This document shows, piece by piece, positions 5,303 through 5,535 of a stretch of DNA of 5,535 nt. How positions within the stretch are numbered: position 1 is the stretch's first letter; each line of letters opens with the position of its first letter. Both the position numbers and the translations under genes were made by a program. The notes under the pieces are model-generated. The model had not been told where the DNA came from, did no database searches, and saw only the letters and a list, made by a program, of their open reading frames with translations. This DNA is from Thermoleophilaceae bacterium. GTDB lineage: Bacteria; Actinomycetota; Thermoleophilia; Solirubrobacterales; Thermoleophilaceae. The stretch lies in NCBI GenBank assembly GCA_013812065.1, contig JACCUC010000171.1, positions 1 to 5,535 on the forward strand, read 5' to 3'.

Positions 5303-5535
5303 GTGGAAGTGATCCAGCAGATCGGCGCCTTCGCGGGCTTCGCGGCGGTGATCGGGCTGGCGGTCCTGAGCGCGCTGTACTTCTCGCAGGCCCGTGACCT
5401 GAGGCGCCTGCGCGAGTGGGCGGCTCGGATCGCGGCGAGCGACGGTCGAGCAGGCGCCGAGTCGCAGGCCCAGACCGCCGCGGGCGCTGAGCGGCCGGGC
5501 CAGGAAAGGGACGCCTCGCAGACCGGCGCCGGTGC
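5303..5535 (+). CDS. Small single-pass membrane protein, N-terminal part only (unknown function)
   Basis: From GTG 5303 the frame stays open to the window end (77 codons, no stop). The translation begins VEVIQQIGAF, then a hydrophobic helix at about residues 7-27 (GAFAGFAAVIGLAVLSALYF). A basic stretch, RDLRRLREWAARI (31-43), follows, and then an Ala/Gln/Glu/Gly-rich, probably disordered linker to the edge. The positive charges after the helix suggest that the C-terminal side is cytoplasmic. I do not recognise a domain in the visible part. From memory, similar short membrane proteins with low-complexity linkers occur in Thermoleophilia and may carry a further domain, such as a LytR C-terminal-like domain; this cannot be judged here. 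The start is supported by TAGGGT 8 bases upstream and by sensible, GC-rich coding bias. The gap to the dehydratase stop is 11 bases. Confidence 0.7.
   Translation, partial: MEVIQQIGAFAGFAAVIGLAVLSALYFSQARDLRRLREWAARIAASDGRAGAESQAQTAAGAERPGQERDASQTGAG

Noticed and set aside
1..5535. CRISPR arrays, tRNA/rRNA genes, insertion sequences, attachment sites or rho-independent terminators
   Set aside because: No regularly spaced long repeats, RNA-gene consensus, transposase-like protein, terminal inverted repeats or hairpin followed by a T-run was seen; the genes leave almost no room for them.

Overview
The window is very GC-rich bacterial DNA with G/C-ending codons and GTG starts at three of its six genes. 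This composition, the TAnnnT-type sequences just ahead of starts and the protein families point to a high-GC actinobacterium, possibly of the class Thermoleophilia. The class is an inference from general familiarity and was not tested. The genes are almost back to back: there are no RNA genes, CRISPR arrays or insertion sequences, and no gene-free stretch over about 30 bases.

Minus strand, 1-1258: a DedA-family membrane protein (599-1258) is followed by undecaprenyl-diphosphatase UppP, which runs off the left edge with its C-terminus missing. UppP releases undecaprenyl phosphate outside the membrane, and some DedA proteins are now known to return it to the inner face. The pair therefore looks like a lipid-carrier recycling unit. 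The uppP reading frame has no ordinary start codon where the protein family normally begins.

Plus strand, 1283-5535: a DegT/DnrJ/EryC1-type sugar aminotransferase (1283-2371) overlaps by 22 bases a DUF354 predicted glycosyltransferase (2350-3339). Next come a FlaA1/WbpM/CapD-type membrane nucleotide-sugar 4,6-dehydratase (3354-5291) and the start of a small single-pass membrane protein (from 5303, cut by the right edge). Together these look like sugar-nucleotide modification for a surface polysaccharide or glycolipid, made on the carrier that the minus-strand pair would recycle. The precise sugar cannot be read from the sequence.

Regulation: the two arms diverge from a 24-base gap holding one heptamer, TAGGGTA, that reads as an actinobacterial -10 element on both strands. 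The same heptamer lies at the same distance before the 5303 gene, and a related TAGACT precedes the dehydratase. None of these four starts has a clear Shine-Dalgarno sequence. The DUF354 gene, inside the operon, has a very strong one. This suggests leaderless or nearly leaderless transcripts at the first four and ordinary ribosome recruitment at DUF354. I see no clearly new biological system. The points most worth a second look are the bidirectional promoter, the carrier-recycling layout, the uppP start and the uncharacterised DUF354 step.
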